From Adiantum capillus-veneris (lineage: Eukaryota > Streptophyta > Polypodiopsida > Polypodiales > Pteridaceae): 64,000 bases of DNA. Position numbers and translations under genes: made by a program. The stretch spans positions 83,078,778 through 83,142,777 of the forward strand of contig CM043967.1 in NCBI GenBank assembly GCA_014529385.2, read 5' to 3'. A model generated the notes under the pieces. It was given only the letters and a program-made list of their open reading frames with translations, did not search any database and was not told where the DNA came from. This document shows, in pieces, positions 1 through 9,186 of this stretch (position 1 is its first letter; the number at the start of each line of letters is the position of its first letter).

Positions 1-289
1 CGCAGTGGCATTGAATAGTGGGTTACACACACACACACATACACACACCCACACTCTTTCTCATCCTCTCATGTGGCTGTTGTGATTTTTCCTGTTTAGT
101 ATGTAAATGGGTCTTCTCATTCAAGAGCCTATGGGTCCTTTTCATGCTTTTGTTGGCACTCCGGAGAGAAAAGTGTTGATGCAGAGGATTTTTGAGCTCA
201 TGTAAAGTGGGATTTCTTGTTTTTTTGGTCGGGTATGAAAATATCAAGAGGGATAGTTTCCTACAACGTTAAAATTCTCTTCTTCTTCT

Positions 290-345
<56 letters not shown>

Positions 346-464
346 GTCTTCCTGTGCATAGTAGTAAAGATCTTTTTCAAAAGGCAGTGCAATCGTCTGT
401 TCTAGGACAGCACTTGTTTTAGAATGCAAACGTGACCCTTGACCTTGTTTTTTGAATTTTTCAG
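1..464 (+). other. 3' part of last intron of the fructose-bisphosphatase gene
   Basis: Sequence upstream of the coding exon at 465. It ends in a T-rich tract and a TTTTTCAG acceptor, so I read it as intron. It holds a CA-rich stretch at about 26-50 and a perfect CT run at about 295-343. The preceding fructose-bisphosphatase exon (the conserved region just before the ALD motif) is not visible here and must lie before the window. Short open frames in this stretch are products of the microsatellites. Confidence 0.6.
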
Positions 465-566
465 GCACTTGACATCATTCCCACCAAAATTCATCAGCGG
501 TCGCCCATCTTCCTTGGAAGCTCTGATGATGTGGAGCAAGTAAAGGCCTTGTATGCAGCTGTTTAA
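465..566 (+). CDS. Fructose-1,6-bisphosphatase, last coding exon (C-terminal 33 residues)
   Basis: Encodes the C-terminus of fructose-1,6-bisphosphatase, which converts fructose-1,6-bisphosphate to fructose-6-phosphate in sucrose synthesis and gluconeogenesis. The exon opens directly after a TTTTTCAG splice acceptor, reads ALDIIPTKIHQ then RSPIFLGSSDDVEQVKALY, and ends AAV-stop (TAA at 564-566). This block is the conserved tail of the eukaryotic enzyme family. The RSPIFLGS...DDVE..KALY form matches the cytosolic isoform better than the plastid one, whose tail I recall as closer to HQRVPLYIGS. Only this exon is present, since the gene enters from the left edge. It is undamaged here, with no stops or frameshifts, so this may be a live gene. 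Family assignment is strong; isoform assignment is inference. Confidence 0.85.
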   Translation, partial: ALDIIPTKIHQRSPIFLGSSDDVEQVKALYAAV

Positions 567-903
567 TGGCTTTGAGCGCTTCACTGGGGTCGTTTTGTGA
601 CGTAAAATATCTTCTCTCCTGCTGCTGTTCAAATGGTGGAGGGCAGGTGGCTTAAATTAGTCCAAAATAAAGGGTAACGCTTCGTTGCAACCTTGTATTT
701 GCTGGAAGTACTGCCAACCAGCTGAGGAAACGACATTTTGTCTGCGAAAGCGCTCAAACTCTCTTGTCCATAGTTATCATGGGGATGGGATCATACATTG
801 TTAAGAATACTCGAGGACTCAACTGCTTTCAAGTGAGTGTGGAAGCTTGCAACTGTACAGAAAGCTACAAGTTCTATGAGAAAAAGGTTGATTAATTCTG
901 ACT

Positions 904-938
<35 letters not shown>

Positions 939-1045
939 TATTTTAGCATATTTTCAAGAAGTTATGGTTGCCTAGTAGAACCCTTTTGCCCTCATCTGTG
1001 TTCAGTGCATATAGACAAACAATGAATAAACAGAACAGGAGAGGA
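567..1045 (+). other. Probable 3' UTR of fructose-bisphosphatase
   Basis: Non-coding sequence after the stop codon. It contains AATAAA polyadenylation-type hexamers at 666-671 and 1025-1030 and a GT microsatellite at about 906-936. Where the transcript ends cannot be fixed from sequence alone. Confidence 0.45.
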
Positions 1046-2135
1046 AGTGAAGGTAGGCCACAAAAATTCCTTAGTTTCTTCAAAGAGCTGAGATTTGGAT
1101 CTTGGGCACCCTTGTTTCGCCGCTGATCCTATCGCATGTTTTCAAGAACTAAGCATTTTTCTAGTGGTGCAGGAGTCCCACTGTTCGAAAAAAACCTAGG
1201 TTTAATGTAATTTGAGAATTACCTGTGTAGCTAAGTTTGAAGGTAGAGAACCTACAAGGTCTAGAGAAATTTAGCGTAAGAACTTTCAAATATAGTCAAT
1301 TCACCTCTAATATTTCTCATGTAAGTTATCCAAGAAGCTTTGTTTCGAGCATTGTGTAGGACTTTAACTATCTTAGTTTCTTATCCTACGGCAAATGAAT
1401 GATGTTAGACGATCTTGCCAGGACGTTGCAAATAATTGGGTAAGAGCATGAAAAGGTTGTCAACTTTTTCTACTTTGGAGGTACTTTTATAAGTAGAAAG
1501 ATGAGGTTGTAGTCATAGTTGTTATTATTGACTTTTAATATCAACCTATGTCTAACTATGACTACTTTTATGCACAATAAAGTCTATGAAATAGGGTGCC
1601 TTCACATTACAAGGTACTTCTAGTAACTAGCAATGCTTCTTGTAGGCCTGCTCATGAACCTCAAAAATTGTTATTTTTGAAACTTAAGGGTGGACTTAAA
1701 TGTGCATTTCTTGGAAGCTCTCACAGCATGATTACAATCCTTCAACAAACTAGGAAAGTGTATGGTCCATTGTTGCATTTACAAACTCGAGTTGTCACTC
1801 GCTCTGCTCTGTTTGAAGAAAGTCTTTAATAAGGACCGTGTCAAACTTGTTAGGATTATAATTTTTGCTCTCTTCAAATCAACATTTATTGGCTAAGGTA
1901 AATTTTAATGATGTTTTGGGAATGGATTAGCAAACTTACACACAAATACAAAAAATTTTATCTATTCAAAGTTGGATTCTAGTGTTTTCTCATGGCAATT
2001 TACAAGCTTCTTTGATTTTTGAAGAATTATTGATAGATAAAAAGAGTCTTGGTAGAATTTGTTTGTGAAATCAGATATGGATTTTTTGAAGAAGAATCAA
2101 ACGTGGAACTTACTACCTTCTCTAAAAAGAGAAAA
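1046..2135. other. Unassigned intergenic sequence
   Basis: AT-rich sequence with only short open frames. The longest, a plus-strand frame at 1596-1829, has no motif I recognise. No repeat structure or RNA gene is visible. Confidence 0.4.
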
Positions 2136-2139
2136 ATGA

Positions 2140-3010
2140 TTTGCTAGTTGAAGGTCACAGCCAATAATGGAAAGCCAAAGTACGATGGTGAATTGCTTGC
2201 CAAAGGTTTCAAATAAAAGCAAGGCATATACTTTGATGAGGTTTTTTTGCCAATTATCAAGAAGACTACCTTGTGGACTGTGCTTGCTTTGGTTGCCAAA
2301 GATGGCATGGAATTGGATTAAATGGACATTAAGACCTCATTTGTACATGGTGATGTTCATGGGGACATTTACATGCAATAGCCACATGGCTTTTGATGAG
2401 AAGTTAGTGTATGCGCTTAAGAGAAGCCTTTATGGTTTGAAGCAGTCGCCATGGGAATGATATCATAAATTTGATGCTTTTATGAAGTCTCAAGGTTATA
2501 GGTGGAATGAAATTGATCATTACCTCTACATAAAGGAAGCTACAGATGATATGTTCATTGCTGGGAAGGAAAGTCTGGAGGTAGATGGATTGAAATTGAA
2601 GTTGCATGAGAATGTTGACATGAAATAAGCAAACCATATATTTGCGCATTAAACGAGGCGAGATAAAGAACATTCTTATCACAGTAAGTGTACATTTTCT
2701 GTGTATTGAAGCGCTTCAATATGGAGGGAGAGGGGGGGAGCCATTCGTCTACTCCATTGCCTCCATATGTGAAATTGAGCCTAGAGGATTGTCCCAAATT
2801 TGATGAGGGAAAGGCTAAGATGGTTGAGATTCCTTATGCATTTGCAGTTAGTTCTTTGATGTACACCATGATTAGGACTCGCGCAAACATTGCATTTGTA
2901 GTGGGAGTCATGACCAAATTTATGGTGAATCTTGATAGAAGTGTTGGGAGGTAGTGAAGGGTGTGATGAAATATTTGAATGGTATGAAAGAGTTGTGCAT
3001 TTTTTTTGAA
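2140..3010 (+). pseudogene. Ty1/copia reverse transcriptase / RNase H relic
   Basis: Degenerate copia pol. In order: a remnant of the palm region with the YALKRSLYGLKQSPWE motif (about 2408-2457), which in copia reverse transcriptases precedes the catalytic YVDD; a broken middle; then at about 2700-2990 a block resembling the RT-RNase H connection (RFNMEG, STPLPP, VPYA-like, SLMYTMIRTRANIAFVVGV). Stops and frameshifts separate the parts, and no LTR or integrase adjoins. It is clearly dead. The family call rests on the characteristic LYGLKQSP and SLMYTMIRTRANIA blocks. Confidence 0.8.
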
Positions 3011-3261
3011 GGAAAAAATACCTTTAAAAAATAAAAGCAATAAATATTTTTCCTTTAGGTTCTCCTACTAATTGTTTCTTTGTTCCTGAATAAGTGGTTT
3101 GACATCCTAAAACGTAACTTTCCTCATTTTAACTTCTTTGGGAGTAGTTTTATGGATTTTCTTCTCATTGAATATCACTACGATGCTACGAAAAGGAGAA
3201 CACAAGAGCACGAAAAGAAAACCACACGAGCAAACCAACCAAATCGGCAAAGGAAGAACCA

Positions 3262-3461
3262 TTGGATATGAGGGTGGTTGCGGACACAACGGATGAGACC
3301 AAATCTCATGAGATGCCGCCAATTTCTAAAGTAGATGAGTCGTGGACACAATCATTACGGGAGACAATCAAAAACAAAAAAGATAATAGTGCCACGCTGC
3401 AGTCAATACCAATCCCGGAGATCAACACAGATCATGAGATTTATCCTAGAGATATTGTACA
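3262..3461 (+). pseudogene. Left piece of an old gag-protease retroelement
   Basis: Open frame with the text DESWTQSLRET and IPIPEINTDHEIYPRDIV, cut at 3461 by the copia solo LTR that follows. I join it to the downstream pieces (4278-4832 and 11302-11650) because the solo LTR is bounded by an exact 5-base target duplication. Just beyond the LTR, at about 4340, comes a RTLPSFVGE motif that recurs as RTLPSYTGE in element B (about 57370, minus strand). The function of this segment is unknown, presumably the gag-protease linker. The left end of the element is not visible. Confidence 0.4.
3457..3461. repeat. Target-site duplication of solo LTR, left copy (GTACA)
   Basis: GTACA immediately precedes the TGTTA end of the LTR and is repeated exactly at 4278-4282 after the TAACA end. 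Confidence 0.85.
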
Positions 3462-3674
3462 TGTTAAGTATGGAACCTGATTTACCCTTGTAATTTTCTG
3501 TGGTAAAAGCGCACATTTGTAAGGCCCCCATTATGAGGAGAGCCAGCATGCGTGAAGGAAAATCACTCATCGGAAACCAAAATTTTCACGGATAAGAATC
3601 AGGGGCAACTTTAGAGGCCTCGGGGGCGGAGGCCCCCGAGACTTTTTTTCGCCGGAATATTATGGCCGAACGGC

Positions 3675-3806
3675 GGTCGGAAAGTGGTCGGAAAACAACC
3701 AGTCGGTTGGCCGGTGGCCGGTAGTCAATGGCCGATGGCCGGTGGTCGGAAGTCAATGGCCGGTGGCCGGTGGTCGGAAGTCAATGGCCAGTGGCCGGTG
3801 GCCGAA
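3675..3806 (+). repeat. GGCCGGTGGCCGG minisatellite in LTR U3
   Basis: Tandem, slightly varied copies of a unit of about 27 bases containing GGTCGGAAGTCAATGGCC and GGTGGCCGG, at least four in a row. Very GC-rich compared with its surroundings. It sits about 130 bases upstream of the TATA box. Confidence 0.8.
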
Positions 3807-3934
3807 TTCAAAAGCGGACTTGTTTTCTCAAGGACGGCCACACATGGGCGGATTGGAGGGTCCGATTTGGAGTTATTCGCACAAGGGCGGCTACACATGG
3901 CTGTCTCTCATAAGAGAGGGCAGCCCTTTTGGCC

Positions 3935-3941
3935 TATAAAA
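3935..3941 (+). promoter_or_regulatory. TATA box of the solo LTR
   Basis: TATAAAA in the context GGCCTATAAAAGGAGGCC, placed as expected for the U3/R boundary of a copia LTR. Confidence 0.6.
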
Positions 3942-4141
3942 GGAGGCCATTTCTACACTCATTTCATAGTGTGAAGTTGATGCAACAAGGTGAGTGTGAG
4001 GTGGTGAGAGTGAAGCAAGGTGGGAGCTCTATCAAGGGTTTAATTCCTTTGTAAACTACTTCTTCTTTTGAAGTGCTAAAGCCATTGAGTGGCTGCTTTC
4101 CCGTGGACGTAGCCCACATTGGGTGAACCACGTATATCGTG

Positions 4142-4192
<51 letters not shown>

Positions 4193-4277
4193 CTATAATC
4201 TCTTGTGTGTGAAATCTATCTCTCTCCATTAAGTAATCTACTCAAAAATCTATTTAGCTACGTCTTATTTTCTAACA

Positions 4278-4832
4278 GTACAGAGATGCAGGGATGAAAG
4301 TATCAACAGTGAGTAAGCCAAAAACTTTAAGGACTTTACCTTCCTTTGTAGGGGAACCTAATACAAAATCCAAAGTGAGGGATGTGTCATCTCAATGGAA
4401 TCCATTTCCATAGATGAAGGAAACAAAAAGCCTACACACTCTGATGTCGTCCCTTATAAGATGCACCATTGCTCTTACATAACTCATGAGGCTTAGACCA
4501 TATTTATGGTGACAAATGAGCAAATACATGAAAAAAATAGGGTTGAAAATCCCTCCATAGGTTAATTTTGTAGAAGAAATCATGGAAACAACTCAGCAAG
4601 AGAGATCAAAATCAAAGCCTGTACCAGTGAATAAGGTAGGTGACTACTGCAAAGTAGAGAGGGAAACACCACCATACCACTTGAGTGCAAGGGAATTAAG
4701 ATGATAGCAATAATAGATAGTGGGGCTGGGGTAGCCATTTCTACAAAGGAAATCTGCGAGAAATGGGAAAGGCCAGCTCTCAAAAAAATGCGTATAAAGT
4801 TGCAACTAGCAGACGGATTGGTAGAGAGACCC
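4278..4832 (+). pseudogene. Middle piece of the old gag-protease element (N-terminal half of aspartic protease)
   Basis: Contains RTLPSFVGE (about 4340) and, at about 4700-4830, a retropepsin-like start reading IIDSGAGVAISTKEICEKW, where DSG is the aspartic-protease active-site triad. Element B carries the homologous block (ILDNGAVIAIATKEIWKKM, about 56970, minus strand). The frame is cut at 4832 by gypsy element A and resumes at 11302 with RPLGMLEQ..., the part expected next in the protease. Stops lie between the linker and the protease. Dead copy. Confidence 0.65.
4828..4832. repeat. Target-site duplication of gypsy element A, left copy (GACCC)
   Basis: GACCC precedes the TGTTGG end of the left LTR and is repeated exactly at 11302-11306 after the TAACA end of the right LTR. 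Confidence 0.85.
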
Positions 4833-4928
4833 TGTTGGAAGAAGAGGGGGAGATCGACCGCTTAAACTATTCAACACAAGCTTCCAAGCAATCACCATCA
4901 ACCTGTCCACCTCTTCTTCCAATTTTCA

Positions 4929-4985
<57 letters not shown>

Positions 4986-5521
4986 AACATAAAATTGACA
5001 TAGACATGCTTGTAAGAGAGTGTAAGAGATGTGTAAGAGATGGAGACTAGATTAGAGAGCACATAGCAAATAACCATAGCATAAGAGAGTAGAGAAGAGA
5101 ACCTGCAAGAGAAAGGCCTAAATCTAGCCCCAAACTCCACGACACCTCTCTTGTGGAGTTGGTATTTAATTTATTATTTGTGAGTTTAAGGTGCCAAAAA
5201 TTGAGTCCCTCTTTTACAACCACTTCACTTTTGTAAATGAGTGAAGCTCATTAGTTCTTGCATGACCCATAAGGGGAGTTCCCACTACAACTATTTACAG
5301 AGCCATAGTGGCTTATTGAAATGATATTCTAAGATATTGTGAAAATTTAAAATGGCCAAGAGTAATCGCCGTCGTCTCTTCATCAACTCCCCGCATTCCA
5401 CTCTACAAAATCATCATCAACTCAATTAGTAAAATAAATAGACAGCACAAAATTAACCATTACGCCAGCTATCCCAATTGCAGCTAACCACTACAACAGG
5501 AGGGTGCCCAGTCTCGTAACA
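4833..5521 (-). repeat. 3' LTR of element A
   Basis: 689 bp, TGTTGG...GTAACA on the plus strand. It matches the right LTR throughout, except for a long CA run (about 4930-4980) and lack of an internal duplication found in the other copy. The TATAAATA present in the 5' LTR is changed here (TATTTACAG on plus, about 5290). Confidence 0.85.
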
Positions 5522-5846
5522 CAGTAGTCCAAAAAGCACTACAAAATTTTGAATCTCGATCAGAAATAATCACTTTAGGCAAACCATGATGTGGGAAAAC
5601 AGTCTTAAGAAACAAAAGTGCAACTTGATGTGCTGTGAGTGTTTTCTTACACGGAACAAAATACGCTTGTTTAGAGAAACGGTCAATAATAGTCCATATC
5701 ATGTCATGTTTGTGCATTGTGAGTGGGAAACCAATAACAAAATCCATTGAAATATGTTCCCAAGGTCTTTCAAGAATGGGGAGAGGGTGTAAAAGTCCCA
5801 ATTTTTTACCTGTAGAGCTGCTTTGATTTTTTGACAAATCAAACAA
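5522..5846 (-). pseudogene. Element A integrase core, truncated
   Basis: Reads PLPILERPWEHISMDFVIGF (first catalytic Asp in MDF), then HHGLPKVIISDRDSKF (second catalytic Asp in SDRD) and stops making integrase sense after the FW that follows, where the LTR begins. The third catalytic residue (Glu), the C-terminal domain and any chromodomain are missing. It is in a different frame from the upstream RNase H/zinc-finger part, so a frameshift lies near 5830. Confidence 0.8.
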
Positions 5847-6859
5847 GTTGAAACATACTGTTTAACATCCATTCTCATAGTAGGCCAATAGAAATCACGA
5901 CATAAATTTTGAAAAGTTGTAGCAAATCCTCTATGTCCAGCATGAGGTGGTTTGTGCAATTCTTTAATAATTAATGTACAGAAAGGTTTAGTCACACACA
6001 ATTTTTGTTTGAAATAAAGGAAGTTTTCTTGAATAGTGTATTCGAAAAATGTGTGTATAGAATTATCAAGCATGTGCAACCATGTCGTTTTGAACTCATC
6101 ATCATGTACATAAGTGTCAGGCATAGTGTCAAATGAAGTTCCCGTAATGGTTGATAGATGATTAAGTGAGGGTCTTCTACTCAAAACATCAGCTACAACG
6201 TTTTCTTTACCATGTTGGTATTGAATGTTGGGCTGAAAACTTTGAATAAAAGCGGCCCACTTAATATGTCTATCATCTATTAAGGGCTGAGAAAGTAAAT
6301 ATTTGATACTTTGTTGATCAGTTTTAATGATCAAGTCAGTACCCATTACATAGTGTTTCCAAATTTTCCATGCATGTACCACAACAGTCAACTCTTTATC
6401 ATAAGTACTGAACTTTGCTTCAGGAGGTTTGAATTTATGACTTTCAAAAGCAATTGGATGGTTATCTTGCATAAGGACTGCATCGATACCTTTTCCACTA
6501 GCATCAGTGACTACCACAAAGAATGGTCTTTCAAAATCAGGCAATTGCAATACAGGTGCATTAGTCAAAGCATGTTTAAGTGCATTAAATGAGCTTTCTT
6601 GTAAATCAGTCCATTCATAAGGCGTGTTTTTCTTCAACAAGAGAGTCAAATAACGTGATTTATAAGCAAAATTACGAACAAATTTCCTGTAATAGCTGCA
6701 AAGACCAATAAAAGATCGTAGCTCATGCAAGTTTTTGGGTCTAGGCCATGATTGAATGGCTTCAATTTTCTTTCGATCGACATGTATTCCCTTACCCGAT
6801 ACAATGTGTCCCAAATATTCAATTTCAGATTGGAAAAATGAACTCTTTTCAGGATTCAA
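5830..6859 (-). pseudogene. Element A RT thumb, RNase H and integrase zinc finger
   Basis: Long open stretch. It holds the RT end (SEIEYLGHIVSGKGI, then LRSFIGLCSYYRKFVRNF), RNase H (DASGKGIDAVLMQ, YDKEL, TDQQSIKYLLSQP, VVADVLSRRP) and the integrase H2C2 zinc finger (HKPPHAGHRG ... CLICQKIK). The motifs are those of Ty3/gypsy pol. A frameshift at its left end separates it from the integrase core, and another near 6860-6880 separates it from the RT palm. Confidence 0.85.
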
Positions 6860-7314
6860 ATATAAGTGATTTTGTGCAAGCAGATCGAATCACGTGTTAA
6901 ATGTTGTTTATGCTTTTCTTCAGATTTACTCAATACCAAAATGTCATCAAAAAATACAATCACAAAATCTTGATGGTCAATGAAAATTCGATTCATCATG
7001 CGTGTGAATGTGGCTGGTGCATTTGTCAAACCAAATGGCATGACAAGAAATTCATAGTGTCCAGTTTGTGTTCTGAAAGCAGTTTTGTAGACATCATGTT
7101 CAAACATTTTGACTTGGTGATACCCTGATTTAAGGTCAATTTTGCTAAAGATGTTTGCCACTTTCGGTTTGTCTAATAGATCATCCACTCTAGGAATAGG
7201 AAACCTATTCTTAATGGTGATCTTGTTTAAAGCCCTGTAGTCGATACACATACGAAAGGTTCCATTTTTCTTCTTGACAAGAAGTACTGGAGCTCCGTAT
7301 GGTGAACTACTAGG
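6856..7314 (-). pseudogene. Element A reverse transcriptase fingers/palm
   Basis: Contains [47 protein letters not shown] and the catalytic FFDDILVLS (YxDD type with F). A stop codon at about 7312-7314 separates it from the RT N-terminus, and a frameshift at about 6860-6880 breaks the link to the thumb. The [17 protein letters not shown] wording is typical of plant chromoviruses. Confidence 0.85.
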
Positions 7315-8292
7315 TCAGATTAGGCCTCGGTCAAGTAAATCAGTGATTTGAGTTTGTATTTCTCTGTGTGCGGTAGGATTTACACGATAAGGTGCTCTAC
7401 AAGGAGGTCCACTACCCGGTATGATGTCAATTTTGTGGTCTTCTGGGCATGATGATGGAATTCCAGGCGGCAGATCATGCATGAAACAATCTTTAAATTG
7501 TGAGAGAAATTCATCGTGTGTGAAGTTACGTGAAGTTTCAGTTTCCACAGAAATTTGATTTACCAATACTATATATGTTTTTCCCTGTTTTCGAATTGCT
7601 CGTTTGGCTTGAGTGTGAGAGAGGAGTGGAAATTTTTTATGTGCCAGTGTTGCTTGGATGGAGAAATTTTTATTATTATGAGTGAGAGACATTGTACGTG
7701 CTTTATAATTAATCAATGGGTCAAATTCATGACGGAATGGCATTCCCAAAATCATATCAAGACCATGCAATGGTGCTACCAAAAATGTGCGTGCTTGTGT
7801 GAATTCACCAATGCAAACTTCAACAGTGACTTGAGTTTTACAATTAAAACGTTGATTATTAAAAACAGTTTTGACCTTGTGAGGTGATGAGATTTCAGAG
7901 AGTGATAGTTGTTGTGCCAATCGTGTGGAAATGAAATCATGGCTACTACCATCATCTAACAGAATGGTGACATTTTCACCCTTAACAGTGCCTTGCACTT
8001 TAAACAAAGTGTGAGGAGATATAGGAGTACCTGAGGATGGGTTGTCATCGTTATCATAATCAGGATCATATCCCTCACCGTAGTTAACTTCCACTTCATT
8101 GTCGTCAGGTGTAGCATCTTCGATGAGGTTAAGAGTAGATCCGTTAGGGCAGTTGTTATTGAAGGGTTTTTGACTTGAATTTTTGTTGACTCCATTGGAA
8201 TGGCCATTGGATTGACCATTGCCCTTAGCAGATTGACCATTTGGGCACTTATCTGCATAGTGACCATACTGAAAGCATTTAAAACACTTCAC
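7315..8292 (-). pseudogene. Element A zinc knuckle, protease and RT N-terminus
   Basis: Open for 325 codons. A CX2CX4HX4C zinc knuckle (CFKCFQYGHYADKC) near the start is followed by an acidic linker, then an aspartic protease with ILLDDGSSHDFIS (DDG at the active-site position instead of the usual DSG/DTG) and DMILGMPF. It closes with the RT entry motif GSGPPCRAPYRVNP. It is the best preserved part of element A, but stops and frameshifts on both sides make it a fragment. Confidence 0.8.
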
Positions 8293-9186
8293 CTTTTTGT
8301 TACCATTAAAATTTGGAGGAGAACGTTGGTTGAAAGGATTTTGGTTGCCTCGTTGTTGGGTGTTGTTGTTGTTGGTGCTCGTATGAGGTTGAGTAGTTGT
8401 AGGAGAATTGTTGAATCTACGTCTTTGAAAAAGGTACGGCTTTGGTGTTTGTTTCTGTCAAAGTTAGTAGAGAAAGGAGGTCTCTTGTTGCGGTTAGTGT
8501 CAGCAGGTTGATTAGTGTGAGAGTAATGTCCACCTTTCTTCTTTTCTACGTTGAGAGCCAAATTAATAGCCTTTGATAGAGAATCTGGTTCAAACATATC
8601 TACCTAAGCACTAATTTGTAGTGCCAAGCGTGATTTGTACTTTCGCGTCAATTTCCTGCGACTAACATGTTCAATAGCTTGCAATTGAATTAAACAATTC
8701 CAAAAACAGTCAGTGTAACCCTGTACATCTTCATTTCTACCCTATCGAATTAAATCCCACTTACGTCGTGCTTTAGCTTTGTACTCTATGGGCAAAAATT
8801 GGGGTAAAAACACTTTTTTAAATGCATTCCAGGTGCGTGGTCTTCTTCCATGTCATTTGGTGGCGTTCCACCACAATGCAGCGCTGCTAGTGAGATGATT
8901 TGATGCACATTTTACCATTTCACACTCGGGAAAGTCTTCATCATGAAAATAGTCATCTAGTTGACTAACCCATGCTAGAACCATGATAGCATCTTTAGTG
9001 CCATCAAAATCTTTGAAAGTGAAGGCTTTTCTGCTAATTTTGTTTTTCTTGGGATGCAGATTCGGTGCGTGCAGAATGCAATAATTTGTCTTCAAGTTCT
9101 TGCCTTCGCATGCGTTCATATGTGAGTGATTGTTGCAGATTTTGAAGTTGTTCCGCAATGGTGGGTGCCTGAGGAAGGTGTGCCAT
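8290..9186 (-). pseudogene. Element A gag (broken)
   Basis: Starts at an ATG read from 9186 (MAHLPQAPTIAEQ), runs about 50 codons to a stop, then continues in another frame with KDFDGTKDAIMVLAWVSQLD and SSAALWWNATK, the W-rich capsid signature of Retrotrans_gag proteins, and further on MFEPDSLSKAINLALNVE. Several stops and frameshifts. It leads into the zinc knuckle at 8292. Confidence 0.7.

Larger units (their letters stand above)
3462..4277 (+). mobile_element. Solo LTR of a Ty1/copia-type retrotransposon
   Basis: 816 bp beginning TGTTA and ending TAACA (terminal inverted repeat), flanked by perfect GTACA duplications at 3457-3461 and 4278-4282. No primer-binding site follows, so this is a solo LTR left by recombination between two LTRs. 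The interior looks like a copia LTR: TATAAAA box at 3935-3941, then an R/U5-like region with TTGTAAACTACTTC and a CCCGTGGACGTAGCCCACA block, as in the Tork-type LTRs I know. The U3 carries a GGCCGG-rich minisatellite and a GC hairpin (3619-3640). A CT run occupies about 4145-4189. Confidence 0.85.

Noticed and set aside
244-468. Open frames rich in Arg-Glu or Ser-Leu repeats
   Set aside because: They are translations of CT/GA microsatellites. The same holds for frames at 4763-5140, 17653-18067, 36017-36301 and 45777-46028.
3619-3650. GC-rich hairpin followed by a T run, resembling a bacterial terminator
   Set aside because: It lies in the U3 of a plant LTR, where intrinsic terminators of this type have no role. 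The stem is part of a G/C-rich stretch and probably chance.
3684-3974. Overlapping plus-strand open frames across the GGCCGG minisatellite
   Set aside because: Three frames are open at once because the repeat lacks stops. No start context or domain.
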